Of a stretch of DNA of 64,000 nucleotides, positions 17,290 through 25,844 are shown piece by piece. The stretch comes from Burkholderia sp. IMCC1007 (GTDB taxonomy: Bacteria > Pseudomonadota > Gammaproteobacteria > Burkholderiales > Burkholderiaceae). The position numbers and the translations under genes are program-made. Each line of letters opens with the position of its first letter. Within the stretch, counting starts at the first letter, position 1. The notes below the pieces were generated by a model. The model searched no databases. It had not been told where the DNA came from and saw only the letters and a list, made by a program, of their open reading frames with translations. The DNA is taken from positions 16,205 to 80,204 of the forward strand of contig NZ_JAPVQY010000039.1 of assembly GCF_027257875.1 (NCBI RefSeq), written 5' to 3'.

Positions 17290-17568
17290 TCAGGTGCTGG
17301 CGGCGAGACGCGGGCCCGTGCTGCGAGGCGTGGAATCGAGGTCGGGGCGTAGCGCCGCCTGCGAGGTCACCCACGGGTCGATGCCTTGCTTCTGCACCTC
17401 CTCGAGAAATGACACACGTGTGCGCCAGTAATCCGCTTGTAATTTCGCATCGATGACGCGCTGTTCGGCCGCGAACAGTTCCATACGCGCCGTCACGAGC
17501 ATCGATGCAGCGGTTTTTTCCGGCGTGGGGGCGTGCCGCATCGCCCAACGGCTGATCCAGTTCAACAT
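17290..17568 (-). CDS. Small hypothetical protein
   Basis: 92 aa from ATG 17568, chosen because AATCACGGAGGTCAGC gives a very strong ribosome-binding site; the longer upstream reading lacks one. Residues 18-65 are helical and charged (MLVTARMELFAAEQRVIDAK, ADYWRTRVSFLEEVQKQ), likely a coiled-coil hairpin. The pattern is common in short Burkholderia proteins of unknown function. No signal peptide. It is convergent with the DUF2917-like gene. Confidence 0.65.
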   Translation of the reverse strand: MLNWISRWAMRHAPTPEKTAASMLVTARMELFAAEQRVIDAKLQADYWRTRVSFLEEVQKQGIDPWVTSQAALRPDLDSTPRSTGPRLAAST

Positions 17569-18349
17569 GCTGACCTCCGTGATTACGGACGAACCCGCAT
17601 CGGGCAATCGCAATCGGTCGCGCCTGCCCGAATGCGCCGCGACCGTCACCGCACTTCACCGCCTGACCCGCACGGACTGCGACTCCCCCGCGTCGGCAAC
17701 AACTGGCCGGCGTGTGTGCGCGCTGTATCTATCCTAGAAAGAGTTGCCGGTTTACGCGATGGGGTCTTGCAATCTTTTACACAGAAACCACAGTCGCACC
17801 CGCGTCGCAAAATGACAGTTGCGTACGGGACGGGTTCGGCGCACGATAGCCCGATTCCTGCACCGCCCCGGCTGACGAATGGCCGATGCACGCCGCTGCG
17901 CATGCGCCGCGGCCATGCTCGCGCGTTCACGCGCCCGTCGCATGCGCACCGCGTTCACCGAGCATGCGGGCGTTGCGTTTCAGTCGCATGTCACCACGTG
18001 GCAGCCGCGCCACATGCGCGCACCATCCCGTTGCGTCCGCATCGGCCTGTATCGGCCTGTATCGGCCGACATCGGCCAGCCGCCTTCGAACCGTTTCCAT
18101 CGTTTCCGCCTGCCCGCTTCCCGCGAACCGGTAAAATGCGCGCCTTCGTCGCGCGGCACGGCTGCCTGACCGTCCGCGCGAGCGCAGCCGATCGAGCGTC
18201 GCGACTATATCGTCCGAGCTATCCGCGCTATTACAATCCGCCGATAGCCCGACAATAGTGGCTGGTTACAGTACGCCGGCCGCGCTGCCCTTACAACAAT
18301 TCGGCGCAAACAACAAGCAACACGACAACCCGACCGGAGAAACGTCTTC
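17569..18349. other. Long non-coding stretch upstream of purine permease
   Basis: About 780 bp with no convincing gene on either strand; the open frames here have no ribosome-binding sites or recognisable domains. It holds 10-bp tandem repeats (18041-18077) and must carry the promoter of the permease; the last 120 bp are the least GC-rich part. Confidence 0.5.
18041..18077. repeat. 10-bp tandem repeat (ATCGGCCTGT)
   Basis: ATCGGCCTGT occurs twice exactly, then ATCGGCCGAC and a partial ATCGGCC. Short tandem array in the non-coding region about 270 bp before the purine permease. Confidence 0.85.
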
Positions 18350-19651
18350 ATGGAATCCATCAAGCGGTATTTCGGCTTCGCTGAAGCCGGCACCGACTTC
18401 CGCACCGAAATACTCGCGGGCGTCACCACGTTCCTGACGATGGCTTACATCATCTTCGTCAACCCCGCGATCCTCGGCGACGCCGGCATGCCGAAGGAAT
18501 CCGTGTTCGTCGCGACCTGCCTCGTCGCGGCGCTGGCGTCGATCATCATGGGGCTGTACGCGAACTACCCGATCGCGTGCGCGCCCGGCATGGGCCTGAA
18601 CGCGTATTTCGCGTACACGGTCGTCAAGGGAATGGGCTTCACGTGGCAGGCCGCGCTCGGCGCGGTGTTCATCTCCGGCTGCCTGTTCCTGCTCGTCACG
18701 CTGTTCCGCGTGCGCGAGGCGATCGTCAACGGCATTCCGAAGTCGCTGCGGATTTCCATTACCGCCGGCATCGGCCTGTTCCTCGGCATCATCTCGCTGA
18801 AGACGTCGGGGGTGATCGTCGGCAGCCCGGCCACGCTCGTCACGCTCGGCGATCTGCACAAGCACGAGACGATCCTCGCGATCGTCGGCTTCTTCACGAT
18901 CGTCACGCTCGACCACCTGCGCGTGCGCGGCGCGATCCTGATCGGCATCATCGGCGTGACGATCCTGTCGTTCTTCTTCGCCGGCAACCAGTTCCACGGC
19001 GTGTTCTCCGCGCCGCCGTCGATCGACGCGACGCTGTTCAAGCTCGACATCGGCGCCGCGCTGTCGACCGGCATCATCAACGTGATCCTCGTGTTCTTCC
19101 TCGTCGAGCTGTTCGACGCGACGGGCACGCTGATGGGCGTCGCGAACCGCGCGGGCCTGCTCGTCGAAGGCAAGATGAACCGCCTGAACAAGGCGCTGCT
19201 CGCCGACAGCACGGCGATCGTCGCGGGCTCGGTGCTCGGCACGTCGTCGACCACCGCGTATATCGAGAGCGCATCGGGCGTGCAGGCCGGCGGCCGCACC
19301 GGCGTGACGGCCATCACCGTCGCGGTGCTGTTCCTCGCGTGCCTGTTCATCGCGCCGCTCGCCGGCGTCGTGCCGGGCTACGCAACCGCGCCCGCGCTGC
19401 TGTACGTGTCGTGCCTGATGCTGCGCGAGATGGTCGAGGTGCCGTGGGACGATGCGACCGAAGCCGTGCCGGCCGCGCTGACCGCGCTGCTGATGCCGTT
19501 CACGTACTCGATCGCGAACGGCGTCGCGTTCGGCTTCATCGCGTACGGCGGCCTGAAGCTGCTGACGGGCCAGGCCCGCACGGTCAAGCCGATCGTGTGG
19601 ATCATCGCGGCCGTGTTCCTGTTCCGCTTCTTCTATCTCGGCAGCGAGTGA
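18350..19651 (+). CDS. NCS2/AzgA-like purine (guanine/hypoxanthine) permease
   Basis: 433 aa polytopic membrane protein with about 12-14 hydrophobic segments. Family signatures: EILAGVTTFLTMAYIIFVNP at the N-terminus, NYPIACAPGMGLNAYFAYTV in the substrate region, and FLVELFDATGTLMGVANRAG. These match the AzgA-like branch (GhxP/PbuG type) that imports guanine, hypoxanthine or adenine with protons. CGGAGAAACGTCTTC precedes the ATG. It stands alone and is followed by a clear terminator. The exact purine transported cannot be read. Confidence 0.92.
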   Translation: MESIKRYFGFAEAGTDFRTEILAGVTTFLTMAYIIFVNPAILGDAGMPKESVFVATCLVAALASIIMGLYANYPIACAPGMGLNAYFAYTVVKGMGFTWQAALGAVFISGCLFLLVTLFRVREAIVNGIPKSLRISITAGIGLFLGIISLKTSGVIVGSPATLVTLGDLHKHETILAIVGFFTIVTLDHLRVRGAILIGIIGVTILSFFFAGNQFHGVFSAPPSIDATLFKLDIGAALSTGIINVILVFFLVELFDATGTLMGVANRAGLLVEGKMNRLNKALLADSTAIVAGSVLGTSSTTAYIESASGVQAGGRTGVTAITVAVLFLACLFIAPLAGVVPGYATAPALLYVSCLMLREMVEVPWDDATEAVPAALTALLMPFTYSIANGVAFGFIAYGGLKLLTGQARTVKPIVWIIAAVFLFRFFYLGSE

Positions 19652-19685
19652 TGCACGCGCCCCGGCGCGATGCACGATGAAACGA

Positions 19686-19710
19686 CGCCACCTCCGGGTG
19701 GCGTTTTCGT
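19686..19710 (+). terminator. Rho-independent terminator of the purine permease gene
   Basis: CGCCACC-TCCG-GGTGGCG is a perfect 7-bp stem with a 4-nt loop followed by TTTTCGTTT, 35 bp after the permease stop. Confidence 0.85.
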
Positions 19711-19740
19711 TTGGCTACGCGTGCGGCGCACGATGCCCGG

Positions 19741-20628
19741 TCACACATCCGCCTCGCCGAGCACCCAGCGTGCGAAGGTCTGCAGCGGCCCTTCGCCGAG
19801 TTCGAGCGCGTCCGGCAGCACGAGACAGAAACGCTTGACCACGTCCCGACCGTCCGGCCAGGGCGCCGCGAGCAAGCCCTGCGCAATCTCGGTGTCGACG
19901 TACAGCAGCGGCACCAGCGCGACGCCGAGCCCGGCCATCGCGGCCGCGATCAGCATCGAGTAAAGATCGTAGCGCGCGCCGGCGGCCGGATTGCTCACCG
20001 GCAACCGCGTCTCGTGGACATACGCCGACCACGCATCTGGCGTCTGGCGCTTGTGAAGACGCGGCAGCGTGCCGAGCAGCGCGTCCGGATCCCCGCCGGC
20101 GAGCAGCGACGGGTGGCAGACCGGCACGAGCACCTCTTCGCATAACCGGTACGTATGCATGCCGGCCCATGCCGGATGCTCGAAGTGAATCGCGGCATCG
20201 AAACCGCTGCCGGCCAGCACGAACGGCTCGGCGCGATCGGCGAAATGCACGGTGATGTTCGGATGCCGCGCCTGAAACCGTTTGAGCCGCGGAATCAGCC
20301 AGCGCGTCGCGAACGTCGGCGTGACCGCGATGTCGATGCTGCCGCCGTCGCCGGGCTGCCCCATCATGTACTGGCTGTCGCGCTCGAGCCGGTCCAGCAC
20401 TTCGCGAACCTGCGCCGCGTAGCGCACGCCGTTCGGCGCCACCCGCACGCGGTTGCCGACCCGCTCGAACAGCGTGACGCCCAGGAACGCCTCGAGCCGG
20501 CCGATCTGCCGGCTGATCGCGCCTTCCGTCAATGCGAGTTCGTCGGCGGCGCGCGCGAAGCTGCCGTGCCGCGCCGCGGCCTCGAATGCCATCAATGCCG
20601 AATTGCTCGGAATCCTGCGTCGCGTCAC
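19741..20628 (-). CDS. LysR-family transcriptional regulator (GcvA-like)
   Basis: 295 aa from a GTG at 20628. The winged helix-turn-helix is at the N-terminus: IPSNSALMAFEAAARHGSFA, RAADELALTEGAISRQIGRL, FERVGNRVRVAPNG. The IPSLxALxxFEAAARHxSF style is typical of GcvA/AmpR-type LysR proteins. The rest is a periplasmic-binding-protein-like effector domain. In-frame ATGs further upstream would add over 60 residues before the usual LysR start, so GTG is preferred although no strong ribosome-binding site is visible. No adjacent divergent target gene is obvious. Confidence 0.85.
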   Translation of the reverse strand: MTRRRIPSNSALMAFEAAARHGSFARAADELALTEGAISRQIGRLEAFLGVTLFERVGNRVRVAPNGVRYAAQVREVLDRLERDSQYMMGQPGDGGSIDIAVTPTFATRWLIPRLKRFQARHPNITVHFADRAEPFVLAGSGFDAAIHFEHPAWAGMHTYRLCEEVLVPVCHPSLLAGGDPDALLGTLPRLHKRQTPDAWSAYVHETRLPVSNPAAGARYDLYSMLIAAAMAGLGVALVPLLYVDTEIAQGLLAAPWPDGRDVVKRFCLVLPDALELGEGPLQTFARWVLGEADV

Positions 20629-21024
20629 GGTTATGGGCTGTTGGAAAGAATGTCCTTGGCCACGGATATTCTCGGGAAAGTTGTCTTGGGGAATGTTGCA
20701 GGCGCTGCCTGCGTGCCTCAGCGAAATCTGGCGGCAAGCGGCGCCATTGAAATGCGCTTCAGCGTCCAGCGGCGTCAACGATGCTTGTGCGATGAACGTG
20801 CAAATAGTGTGCTGCAATCTATCACGGAACCCGAGCAGGTCCCCCGCTCAACGCCACCTCGCGGTTTCGACCAGCGCGCGTTCACACGATCGAAGGCCCG
20901 CCGTTGCGACGAACTTGCGACAGGTTCCATCGATTTCACGACGACTGGCACGCCATCCCGACGCGAAGCCGACGGACGGATGCCAAACAGAATCAGTCGG
21001 GACGAGTTCGTTCATTGCGGTTCG
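20629..21024. other. Intergenic region between LysR gene and BKACE cluster
   Basis: About 400 bp with no gene I can support. It marks the change from the high-GC core-like region to the lower-GC accessory cluster; no tRNA, integrase or clear direct repeats are visible at the boundary. Confidence 0.4.
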
Positions 21025-21951
21025 TCAAAAATTGACGTTGTCTCGCCCTTTCAGGCCCAACATTGCGCGCGCGTCGTCCGGCGTTGCGATTTCGAGTCCC
21101 AGTTCGGTCAGGATGCGGCTGATCTTGGTGACCTGCTCGGCGTTCGAAGTGGCGAGCTGGCCTCGTCCCATGAACAGGTTATCCTCCAGGCCGACGCGCA
21201 CGTTGGCGCCCATGACCGCGCCCATCGTCACGAACGGCATTTGCTGGCGGCCTGCGGCGAACAGCGACCAGACGTAATCCTTGCCGAAAAGGCGGTCGGC
21301 CGTCTGCTTCATCAGCAGCACGTTTTCCGGGTCGGCACCGATGCCGCCCATCACACCGAACACCGACTGGATGAGGAATGGCGGCTTGACCAGGCCGATC
21401 TCGACGAAATAGGCCAGGTTATACAGGTGGCCAATGTCGTAGCACTCGAATTCGAACCTGGTGCCATGCGTGTTGCCCAGCGTTTCCAGGATGTAGCGGA
21501 TGTCGCGGAAGGTGTTGCGGAAGATGCCGTCCTCCGTATTCTTCAGATAGGGCACCTCCCAGTCATGCTTCCACTCGCGGCCTTTTTCGGCCATGCGGAA
21601 CATGGCGAAGTTGATCGAGCCCATGTTCAGCGAAGCCATCTCCGACGACGCGCGCAATGCGCCTTCGAGCCGCTGCTCCAGCGTCATCGTCACGCTACCG
21701 CCCGTGGTGATGTTGAGGACGGCATCCGTCTGCTCGGCGATGCGCGGCAGGAACTGCATGTATACGTCGGCCGACGATGAAGGGCTGCCGTCGACGGGGT
21801 TGCGCGCGTGCAGGTGGATGATGGCAGCGCCCGCCTGGGCCGCGGCGATGCTGTGCTCGGTGATCTGGTCGGGCGTGCACGGCAGGTACGGCGACATGGT
21901 CGGCGTATGCACGGAGCCGGTGATCGCGCAACTGATGATGGTCTTGCTCAT
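21025..21951 (-). CDS. BKACE (DUF849) beta-keto acid cleavage enzyme
   Basis: 308 aa. Zn-ligand motif AAIIHLHARNPVDGSP, the strand TTGGSVTMTLEQRL, FEFECYDIGHLYNLAYF with the conserved glutamate, and GANVRVGLEDNLFMGRGQLA near the C-terminus are the BKACE hallmarks. The family condenses a beta-keto acid with acetyl-CoA to give acetoacetate and a new CoA ester, the founding member being the 3-keto-5-aminohexanoate cleavage enzyme. It is the distal gene of a run with a cyclase-family hydrolase and an MFS transporter (39- and 41-bp gaps), so it should act late in a catabolic route. The natural beta-keto acid is unknown. Confidence 0.9.
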   Translation of the reverse strand: MSKTIISCAITGSVHTPTMSPYLPCTPDQITEHSIAAAQAGAAIIHLHARNPVDGSPSSSADVYMQFLPRIAEQTDAVLNITTGGSVTMTLEQRLEGALRASSEMASLNMGSINFAMFRMAEKGREWKHDWEVPYLKNTEDGIFRNTFRDIRYILETLGNTHGTRFEFECYDIGHLYNLAYFVEIGLVKPPFLIQSVFGVMGGIGADPENVLLMKQTADRLFGKDYVWSLFAAGRQQMPFVTMGAVMGANVRVGLEDNLFMGRGQLATSNAEQVTKISRILTELGLEIATPDDARAMLGLKGRDNVNF

Positions 21952-21990
21952 GGATGTTCCTCGTCGTGTGGTGGAGGGAAAGCGAGTGAA

Positions 21991-22797
21991 TCAGGCGGCT
22001 GCGGCCAGCCTGTCGTCGAAGATGGCGACCGCGCGCGTCCAACCGGCCGACGCGTTGCGGATCTTGTGGGGGAAGCAACTGATGAAGAAGCCATCCGGTG
22101 GCAGCGCCTCCAGGTTGTGCAACTTCTCCAGGTGGCAGTAGCCGATGTCGCGGCCGGCCTTGTGCCCCTCCCAGATCAATCCGGCATCGCGGCTCTCTGC
22201 GTATTTTTCGGCGGTATGGACGAAGGGCGCGTCCCAGCTCCACGCGTCGGTGCCGGTCAGGCGTACGCCGCGCTCCAGCAAGTACATGGTGGCGTCGTAG
22301 CCCATGCCGCAGCCGGCCGACACGTAGTCATCGTTGCCATAGCGACTGCCGGCCCGCGTGTTGACGACCACGATCTCCAGCGGCTGCAACGTGTGACCGA
22401 TGCGCTTGAGTTCCGCATCGACGTCGGCGGCGTTGACCACGTAGCCATCGGCGAGGTGGCGAAAGTCCAGCTTCACGCCGGGCTGGAAGCACCACTCCAG
22501 CGGCACTTCGTCGATGGTCCACGCGCGCTTCTGTTCGCCCAGCGCCTTGTCCATGGTGCTGTGGAAGTGAAAGGGTGCGTCCAGGTGCGTGCCGTTGTGG
22601 GTCGAAAGCGTGACCTTCTCCACTGCCCAACCCTCGCCGTCGGGCAGGTCCTCCTTCTTCAAGCCGGGGAAGAACGGTTCGATCTGGTCGACCGTGTGCT
22701 CATGGGTGAAGTACTGGATCTCGGGCCTGAAGGCCGGCGGATCGGAGACGACGTCATTCTCCAGGTAGATGGACAAATCGACGAAGCGGCGTGTCAT
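21991..22797 (-). CDS. Cyclase-family (kynurenine-formamidase-like) metal hydrolase
   Basis: 268 aa. The signature STHNGTHLDAPFHFHSTM near residue 60 is the HxGTHxDxPxH motif of PF04199 proteins, which bind Zn or Mn and hydrolyse amides, lactones or cyclic ketones. Other conserved parts are VNTRAGSRYGNDDY and GTDAWSWDAPF. ATG 22797 gives MTRRFVDLSIYLENDVVSDP, which begins exactly at the family's first strand. It sits between an MFS transporter gene and the BKACE gene; a ring- or amide-opening step before beta-keto acid cleavage would fit. Confidence 0.88.
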   Translation of the reverse strand: MTRRFVDLSIYLENDVVSDPPAFRPEIQYFTHEHTVDQIEPFFPGLKKEDLPDGEGWAVEKVTLSTHNGTHLDAPFHFHSTMDKALGEQKRAWTIDEVPLEWCFQPGVKLDFRHLADGYVVNAADVDAELKRIGHTLQPLEIVVVNTRAGSRYGNDDYVSAGCGMGYDATMYLLERGVRLTGTDAWSWDAPFVHTAEKYAESRDAGLIWEGHKAGRDIGYCHLEKLHNLEALPPDGFFISCFPHKIRNASAGWTRAVAIFDDRLAAAA

Positions 22798-22838
22798 AAA
22801 AACCCTTGTTCTCGAGGTGCAGGTGGATGCGGCGGAAT

Positions 22839-24074
22839 TCAATGCGCGGTGACCGCTTCTTCCGCGGGCAGCGCTTCTCCGGTCGGCAGCATCAGCACGG
22901 CCATCGCGGCGACCACGAACACGCCACCGCACACGGCAATGCTCGGGCCAAAGCCGAAGGCGCTGGACATCGAGCCCAACAGCAGAGGCGCGAATGCGGA
23001 GAAGCCGCGTCCCACGTTGAAGCAGAATCCCGTGCCTGTCGCGCGCACCTGAGTTGGAAACAGCTCCGCGAAATACGAGCCCATCAGCCCCGCGAAGGCC
23101 ATGAAGAACGCGAACACCGGACCCAGCAACAGCAGGAGCGTCCGGTCGGAGGCTTGCACATAGAAGGGCAGCAGCAAGCCCGAGCAGGTCAGCGAAACAA
23201 GCAACGCCTTTTTCTTGCCGATGCGGTCCGCGATGTAGCCGAAAACGTTGTAGCCGACGAACATGCCGACGTTGAGCAGAGCCAGGAAGCGCGCCATCGT
23301 GCCCATTTCCAGCCCGCGTTCCTTCACGAGGAAAGTCGGCAGCCACGTGCTGGCGCCCCAGTAAGCGGCAAGCGCGAGCGCCGACGTCAACGTTCCCAGT
23401 AACGTCACGCGCAGAAGGGCCGGGGTGAACAGTGACGTCACGCCACTGCCGTTGCGAGTTTGGGTCGGCCCGCTCCCCTTGTGCTGCCGCTTCGCCTTCC
23501 ACGCTTCGGACTCGGGCACTCGCAACCAGACGTAGACCATCGCGATCGAGACCGCTGCACCGCAGACGAAGAACAGCACGCGCCAGCCGTAGGTCGGGAG
23601 AACATAGGCGGCCGCGGCCGAGGCGACGGCTGCGCCGATGGAGAACGAACTCAGCACAAAGGATGTGGCTCGCGCGCGTTGGTCCGCCGGCCATGTCTCG
23701 TTCACGTGCGATGCGGCAAGGCTCCAGACGCTGCCCAGACCCAACCCTGAGAGAAAGCGCAGTACCAGCACTTCGCGCCAATCTGTCGCTGCGGCAATCG
23801 CCATCGTGAGCAGGCCGAAGCTCCCGAGCGACAACAACAGCACGGTGCGGCGCCCCCACCGGTCGGCCACAGGGCCCATGACCAGGCCACTGAGGCCGAC
23901 GCCGAGCAGGGTTGCAGTGACGAGCAGCCCCGCTTGTGCCGGGCCGATCTGTAGCGATGCCCTGATTGCCGGCATCGCAATCGCCAGGATGATGATGTCC
24001 ACGGCGTCGAACACGTAGCTTAAAAAGTATCCGATCAGCACGCGCCATTTCAAGTTGGCTGGGGAGTGAAGCAT
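22839..24074 (-). CDS. MFS transporter (AAHS/aromatic-acid-like)
   Basis: 411 aa with 12 predicted membrane segments. The N-terminus LKWRVLIGYFLSYVFDAVDI and the loop MGPVADRWGRRTVLLLSLGS follow the MFS D-R-x-G-R-R pattern; IADRIGKKKALLVSL is the equivalent loop in the second half. The FDAVDI/FDGxD element is common in aromatic-acid:H+ symporters. It is the first gene of the transporter-cyclase-BKACE run and is preceded by the repeated operator-like element at 24108-24162. It probably imports the pathway substrate. Confidence 0.88.
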   Translation of the reverse strand: MLHSPANLKWRVLIGYFLSYVFDAVDIIILAIAMPAIRASLQIGPAQAGLLVTATLLGVGLSGLVMGPVADRWGRRTVLLLSLGSFGLLTMAIAAATDWREVLVLRFLSGLGLGSVWSLAASHVNETWPADQRARATSFVLSSFSIGAAVASAAAAYVLPTYGWRVLFFVCGAAVSIAMVYVWLRVPESEAWKAKRQHKGSGPTQTRNGSGVTSLFTPALLRVTLLGTLTSALALAAYWGASTWLPTFLVKERGLEMGTMARFLALLNVGMFVGYNVFGYIADRIGKKKALLVSLTCSGLLLPFYVQASDRTLLLLLGPVFAFFMAFAGLMGSYFAELFPTQVRATGTGFCFNVGRGFSAFAPLLLGSMSSAFGFGPSIAVCGGVFVVAAMAVLMLPTGEALPAEEAVTAH

Positions 24075-24107
24075 GGTGGTTGTCTCCTGGAGCCGCCGCA
24101 GCGCGGC

Positions 24108-24162
24108 GCTGACTGTACAGTCGTATAGTTTTCTCTACGATGTGAACTATACGTCCAGTCAG
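24108..24162. promoter_or_regulatory. Operator-like element upstream of the MFS transporter
   Basis: CGTATAGTT (24122-24130) and AACTATACG (24145-24153) form a perfect 9-bp inverted repeat with a 14-bp spacer. They are flanked by CTGACTG (24109-24115) and CAGTCAG (24156-24162), also inverted. The left part GCTGACTGTAC...TAGTTTT recurs at 25708, between the porin and the TetR gene. It lies 34-88 bp before the transporter start. Likely operator of the TetR regulator; inference. Confidence 0.6.
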
Positions 24163-24517
24163 TCGGTAATTTTCCTAGGGGAAACCATGAGATGCTGCTG
24201 TTCTCCAGGCTCCCGCTCTTTGATGAATGGTCATCCCAACACAACGTCAAACGGCCCCGGTTGCGAAGAGGAAGTGGGATCCGGTGGCGGGCACGGCAAA
24301 ACCGCTGCTTGCGAATGGCGGCGACCATGGCGCGGCCATGTATCCGCTTAAGACATCGCTGTGCGGCGTCAGCGTTGCAGCGTGGTTCGCTCACCTACAA
24401 CCCACGCCCACATTGCACATACAGGCGCGTGAAGGTCCCCGTCCCACCTCTGACCGCAACAGATCAAATCAGTAATGCGAACCATCTCGCTCGCAACCGC
24501 TGAAGTCCGGGCGACGA
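24163..24517. other. Intergenic region between MFS transporter and porin genes
   Basis: About 355 bp without a supportable gene; only short frames lacking domains or ribosome-binding sites. It presumably holds the end of the porin transcript and upstream promoter sequence for the transporter. Confidence 0.4.
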
Positions 24518-25528
24518 TTAGAAGCGGTGTCGAAGCCCTACTCCGAAGGTGTTGCCGGTGCCCGCGGTGCTGAGCTTGTCGTACAAGTAGCTCACATAGG
24601 TGTCGGTGCGCTTCGAAAGCGGATAGCTGTAAGTCAGGCCGGCGGTGTCGCGGTGCTGCTGCGTCGTCGCAGCAGACACGACAGTACGAGCCCATGAAGC
24701 GCCGATGCTGGACACACCGATCGTGATCGAGAAGCCGGTTTGCCAAGTTTTCGTTGAAAGGCCCAACGGATACGTCAACGTGCGGTCGAACGACGCCGAC
24801 AGAGATAAGTACTGGAACTTGTAGGCGCCACCAACAAAATAGACGTTCTGATGCGAGGTCGCTGCGGTGAAGCCGGGCCCATACCCCGTGCGCTGCGCGA
24901 CGGCGGACGCATAAAGCGGCCCCTGATCGTAGACGACGGCCGCGGAGATATCGTGCGCGCCGGTCCCGGGGATGCCGTATTGCACGGTGACTTTCGCGCC
25001 GGCTATGGCGGGCGATTCGTAAGAAACAGCGCTGTCCCAACTGGTGTCCCCTGCCACAGCTCGTCCGAAGTCTGCCATCCAGGTCTGGACCATGAGCGGG
25101 CTGAAGCGCGTGGAGCCTCCCAATGGATTCGTTCGGCCAGTGATGAAGAAAAGAGGATTGATGAGCCGTCCCGCCCGGATTTCACCCCATTGGCCCGAAA
25201 GCCCGACATAGGTGTTCCGCGAATAGGCGTTATCTCCCACGAACCGGCCAGCCTGCCCGGAGTTCAACAGCAGATAGCCCTCTATAGCAAAGTTGGCGCG
25301 GAGACCGCCGCCGAGATCTTCAGAGCCCCGGATGCCATAGAACGACGTGGTTTGGCCGCCACTCAGCATCGCCAGACTGCTACCGCTTGCTCCACTTGGT
25401 TTGAAGGATCCGGCAACCGCATCGAGAATCCCGTAGATCTGCACCGAAGACTGCTGCGCTATCGCCGCGGTAGAGATGCAACTGCCGAAAAGGAACGCAG
25501 CTCCTTTTAACTTCGTGGTCCTGATCAT
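24518..25528 (-). CDS. Gram-negative outer-membrane porin
   Basis: 336 aa. A signal peptide (MIRTTKLKGAAFLFGSCIST, then AAIAQQ) is followed by SSVQIYGILDAVAGSF, the first beta-strand pattern of neisserial/burkholderial trimeric porins (SSVTLYGxxD). GIRGSEDLGGGLRANFAIEG and WGEIRAGRLINPLF, and a terminal phenylalanine in GVGLRHRF, complete the signature. It would carry small solutes across the outer membrane for the adjacent catabolic cluster. The gene is read in the same direction as the MFS transporter and divergently from the TetR gene. Confidence 0.92.
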   Translation of the reverse strand: MIRTTKLKGAAFLFGSCISTAAIAQQSSVQIYGILDAVAGSFKPSGASGSSLAMLSGGQTTSFYGIRGSEDLGGGLRANFAIEGYLLLNSGQAGRFVGDNAYSRNTYVGLSGQWGEIRAGRLINPLFFITGRTNPLGGSTRFSPLMVQTWMADFGRAVAGDTSWDSAVSYESPAIAGAKVTVQYGIPGTGAHDISAAVVYDQGPLYASAVAQRTGYGPGFTAATSHQNVYFVGGAYKFQYLSLSASFDRTLTYPLGLSTKTWQTGFSITIGVSSIGASWARTVVSAATTQQHRDTAGLTYSYPLSKRTDTYVSYLYDKLSTAGTGNTFGVGLRHRF

Positions 25529-25707
25529 ACCGATGTCTCCTCTTCCAATATTTCTATTGAGTCCGACTATGCCGCCGGGATGGCTGCCGATTGTTTTGTT
25601 GGCCAGTCGCGGCCCACGATCGCCACGGTTCGTTTCAAGCGAGCCGCTGTCACCCGATACTTGGGAGGCAGCGTCGAGAAATTCGTCGCCCCATGGTCAA
25701 GCACGGA

Positions 25708-25734
25708 GCTGACTGTACGTGTGTCTAGTTTTTT
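25708..25734. promoter_or_regulatory. Second copy of the operator-like element, porin/TetR region
   Basis: GCTGACTGTACGTGTGTCTAG followed by TTTTTT matches GCTGACTGTAC-A-GTCGTATAG-TTTT at 24108 apart from a one-base gap and a few changes. It lies 180 bp upstream of the porin start and 111 bp upstream of the TetR start, which suits control of both. Confidence 0.55.
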
Positions 25735-25844
25735 GTGCCACGTAGGATTAGTACCTATGCGAAGGGCACACGCTCCGGCCTGACTGAGCGTTCGTTTCCT
25801 ACCCTGAAGTACAATCGGAGCCGATAACAACGGAACGAATACCT

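Noticed and set aside
18041..18077. CRISPR array
   Set aside because: Repeats are 10 bp and contiguous with no spacers; no cas genes in the window.
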